This document shows positions 39,426 through 41,257 of a DNA stretch of 41,257 nt, one piece after another. How positions within the stretch are numbered: the first letter of the stretch is position 1; each line of letters starts with the position of its first letter. Both the position numbers and the translations under genes were made by a program. Under the pieces are notes generated by a model. That model searched no databases. It was not told the DNA's origin and saw only the letters and a list, made by a program, of their open reading frames with translations. The stretch covers positions 1 through 41,257 of the forward strand of contig JAIQFL010000064.1 of NCBI GenBank assembly GCA_020073365.1, given 5' to 3'. This DNA is from Terriglobia bacterium (lineage in GTDB: Bacteria > Acidobacteriota > Terriglobia > Bryobacterales > Bryobacteraceae).

Positions 39426-40730
39426 GTGAACTATCCCGACTCCGTACACTTCCTTTACGCCCTTGGCAACGAAATCAAGACCGCCAAGTTAGGTCTGGAC
39501 CGCATACGCGGGGTCCTCGACGCGCTAGGCCGCCCGCAGGACAAGCTCCGCATTGTGCATGTTGCCGGCACCAACGGCAAGGGCTCCACGTGCGCCATGA
39601 TCGAATCCGCACTGCGGCGGGCACCAGGCCCGGAGGGTGCTTCGCCCCAGCGGCGGACGGGCTTGTTCACATCGCCGCACCTCGCCCAACCCACCGAGCG
39701 CATCCGCATCGATGGCCAGCCCCTTCCCACGGCGCAGTTTACCGATGCCTTCAACCGGGTTCATGCTGCTGTGGAAGGGCTGCTGGCCGCTGGCGCCATC
39801 GACTTCCACACCACTTACTTCGAAACCGTCACCGCCATGGCGCTGCTGGTCTTCGCCGAGGAGAACACGGACATGGTCGTGCTGGAAGTCGGCCTGGGAG
39901 GCCGCCTCGACGCTACCAATGTGGCCGATCCCGAGCTTTGCGTCATCACGCCGGTGGATTTCGACCACGAAGCCTTCCTCGGCAAGAGCCTGGAATCCAT
40001 TGCCGCGGAGAAGGCCGGGATTCTGAAGGCCGGAGTCCCCGCGGTCTTCTCCCGGCAGCGGCCCGAGGCGGAACAGGTGCTCAACCTGCGGGCTGCCGAG
40101 CTTTCGATTCCGGTGGCCCGCACGGCCGGCTGGACCGTCACCGATCTGGAACTGGACGCCCGCGGCAGCCGCTTCCGGCTCTCGGGCGAGCGCGACCTGC
40201 GCATCGCGTGCCCCCTCGCCGGCGAGCACCAGGTGGAGAACGCCTCCACCGCCGCCGTAGCCCTGACGCGGCTGGGAGTGTCCGATTCGGCGATCGAGAC
40301 CGGCATCGCGCAAACCCGTTGGCCCGGACGCCTGGAGCGCATTTCGGAGCGACCCGAGATCATTCTGGATGGCGCCCACAACCCCGCCGGCGCCCGCGCG
40401 CTGGCCGCCTACATCGAACGGTTCTACTCCCATCGGCGCGTGCGCCTGATCTACGGCGCCATGCGCGACAAGGCCGTCGCCGAGATCAGTGGCATCCTGT
40501 TCCCCAGGGCGCGGCAGGTGATCGTCACCGCCCCGCGCCAGGCACGCGCGTTATCGCCCGAGGCCATGCGGGAGATTGCCGACCATCCCGACTTGCGCAT
40601 CACGCCCACGCTCGAAGGCGCGCTGGAACTGGTCCGGGACGCCTCGGAGAACGACGTCATCTTCATTACCGGATCGCTTTTTCTGGTGGCCGAAGCCCGC
40701 GCCTGCTACCTGAGGTGGGGCATGCTTTAG
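39426..40730 (+). CDS. folC: Bifunctional folylpolyglutamate synthase / dihydrofolate synthase
   Basis: A 434-residue Mur-ligase-like enzyme. It starts with GTG at 39426 (MNYPDSVHFLYALGNEIKTA). The P-loop VAGTNGKGSTCAMIE lies near residues 46-60. LVVLEVGLGGRLDATNVADP, FDHEAFLGKSLESIAAEKAG and ILDGAHNPAGARAL are family motifs. It adds glutamates to folates and may make dihydrofolate. The last codons (GMLX, with TAG at 40728-40730) lie inside a family B palindrome, so the C-terminus may have been set by the repeat. Confidence 0.93.
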   Translation: MNYPDSVHFLYALGNEIKTAKLGLDRIRGVLDALGRPQDKLRIVHVAGTNGKGSTCAMIESALRRAPGPEGASPQRRTGLFTSPHLAQPTERIRIDGQPLPTAQFTDAFNRVHAAVEGLLAAGAIDFHTTYFETVTAMALLVFAEENTDMVVLEVGLGGRLDATNVADPELCVITPVDFDHEAFLGKSLESIAAEKAGILKAGVPAVFSRQRPEAEQVLNLRAAELSIPVARTAGWTVTDLELDARGSRFRLSGERDLRIACPLAGEHQVENASTAAVALTRLGVSDSAIETGIAQTRWPGRLERISERPEIILDGAHNPAGARALAAYIERFYSHRRVRLIYGAMRDKAVAEISGILFPRARQVIVTAPRQARALSPEAMREIADHPDLRITPTLEGALELVRDASENDVIFITGSLFLVAEARACYLRWGML

Positions 40731-40737
40731 CTTGCCC
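40712..40737 (-). repeat. Palindromic repeat, family B, overlapping the folC stop
   Basis: On the plus strand GGTGGGGCATGCTTTAGC is followed by TTGCCCAG. The TAG of folC is the loop region. On the minus strand it is nearly identical to the element before the cyclodeaminase gene (28100-28125), differing only in the loop. Confidence 0.75.
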
Positions 40738-40741
40738 AGTC

Positions 40742-41070
40742 AGGTTTCATAGGTGCTAACGTTAGGCCTTCGCGGCGGGAGCGAGTCCCGGCCGAGCTGC
40801 AGGTAGCACCCGAGCGCTGTATCCCGAGACTCTACGTGATTGCAGGTGGGAAGGGCCATCGTCGACAAGATCGACTTCGGCCAGAATCGAGGACTCGACT
40901 TCCCCGAACGGGACTTGCGGGGCCCTTGCTGCGTCTCAACGGGTAGGGTGTTCCCGACCATGTGGCTTGCTTCGGAGTGATGGAGGACGGACCTCCCGGC
41001 CCAGGTGAGGTCATGGCGCCCGAGGACACAGTACGGCCGCCAGACAGATTATTCGCCAGGTGCCAAGATA
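40742..41070. other. Interval without recognisable genes
   Basis: About 330 bases after folC. I see no frame with protein-like composition, no RNA gene and no clear regulatory site. The sequence is GC-rich with several short stops in all frames. Confidence 0.4.
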
Positions 41071-41256
41071 TCAGGTCCGTCGTTGACTCGGGGCTGAGCG
41101 CTTCCTGACGGATTGAGCCGTGCGTACGACGGTCCGAGGCTTCCCCGCTTTGCCTTCGGGCCGCTCCGCTTGCGCGATGGCGGCTCTTACCAACTCCCGA
41201 ACACCGGGAGCGTCCAGATCCGTCGCCTGCGCGATCCGGACGTGCCGAATCCATTT
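41071..41256 (-). CDS. C-terminal end of an unidentified protein (partial)
   Basis: A minus-strand frame enters from the right edge and ends in TGA at 41071-41073, giving 61 residues: KWIRHVRIAQATDLDAPGVR, ELVRAAIAQAERPEGKAGKP and a basic tail. The KWIRHVRI...DLDAPxVRELVRAAI pattern resembles the end of DUF1801/YdhG-like proteins, but this is from memory and weak. The upstream part is outside the window. Confidence 0.45.
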   Translation of the reverse strand, partial: KWIRHVRIAQATDLDAPGVRELVRAAIAQAERPEGKAGKPRTVVRTAQSVRKRSAPSQRRT

Positions 41257-41257
41257 G

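Noticed and set aside
40832..41254. 140-codon minus-strand frame at the right edge
   Set aside because: Ser/Arg/Gly-rich composition; another minus-strand frame (41071-41256) has the more protein-like sequence.

Overview
The window reads as a chromosomal segment of an Acidobacteriota, most likely of the Bryobacterales / Candidatus Solibacter type. This is inferred from gene content: a VWFA-related Acidobacterial-domain protein (TIGR03436 type), a redoxin fused to a TIGR03435-type domain, a dehydroquinase-shikimate dehydrogenase fusion, a Tol-Pal operon of Gram-negative type, high GC, and many short palindromic repeats of the kind common in these large soil genomes. No sequence search could be run.

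Layout, left to right. 1-1183: decayed mobile DNA (ISKra4-like transposase tail, serine-recombinase tail) and a frameshifted DoxX-like gene, then a cluster of GATAAC sites. 1184-4693: amidase and actin-like ATPase (overlapping genes), then a secreted VWA protein. 4779-11612: housekeeping block with lepA, a STAS anti-anti-sigma factor, a small unknown gene, a UvrC-like protein, an aldo/keto reductase and thrS. 11613-12367: about 750 bases without a recognisable gene. 12368-16442: a tight four-gene accessory operon (ParB-like protein, an unknown winged-helix-like protein, a Walker-A-less BrxC/D-like protein and a BrxC/D-like P-loop ATPase). This is the best candidate for an undescribed system. 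16541-20093: serA, then on the other strand aroDE and deoC. 20148-25398: a complete tolQ-tolR-tolA/tonB-tolB-pal-cpoB operon. 25617-30182: threonine dehydrogenase, redoxin fusion, ornithine cyclodeaminase-like and aminotransferase genes. 30341-32901: a graveyard with a dead hicBA toxin-antitoxin pair (hicA split by a palindromic element) and relics of phage capsid genes. 33273-37388: S46 dipeptidyl peptidase, orphan winged-helix regulator, and a deoxyribosyltransferase-like/TPR protein. 37466-40730: rsfS-rlmH-accD-folC. The right edge holds the end of an unidentified minus-strand gene.

Two themes cut across the window. First, at least three families of short palindromic repeats sit at gene ends. 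They carry stop codons (lepA, thrS, folC), abut a start codon (the cyclodeaminase gene), lie inside an open reading frame (the amidase) and have disrupted hicA. Second, the accessory cargo (four-gene ATPase module, dead toxin-antitoxin pair, phage and IS relics, possible nucleotide-hydrolase effector) is scattered between conserved housekeeping operons instead of lying on one island.

In functional terms, the tol operon forms the envelope-spanning Tol-Pal machine. aroDE supplies the shikimate pathway, and accD-folC and rsfS-rlmH are conserved metabolic and ribosome-related pairs. The amidase/actin-like pair and the four-gene module are the parts whose joint job is not known.
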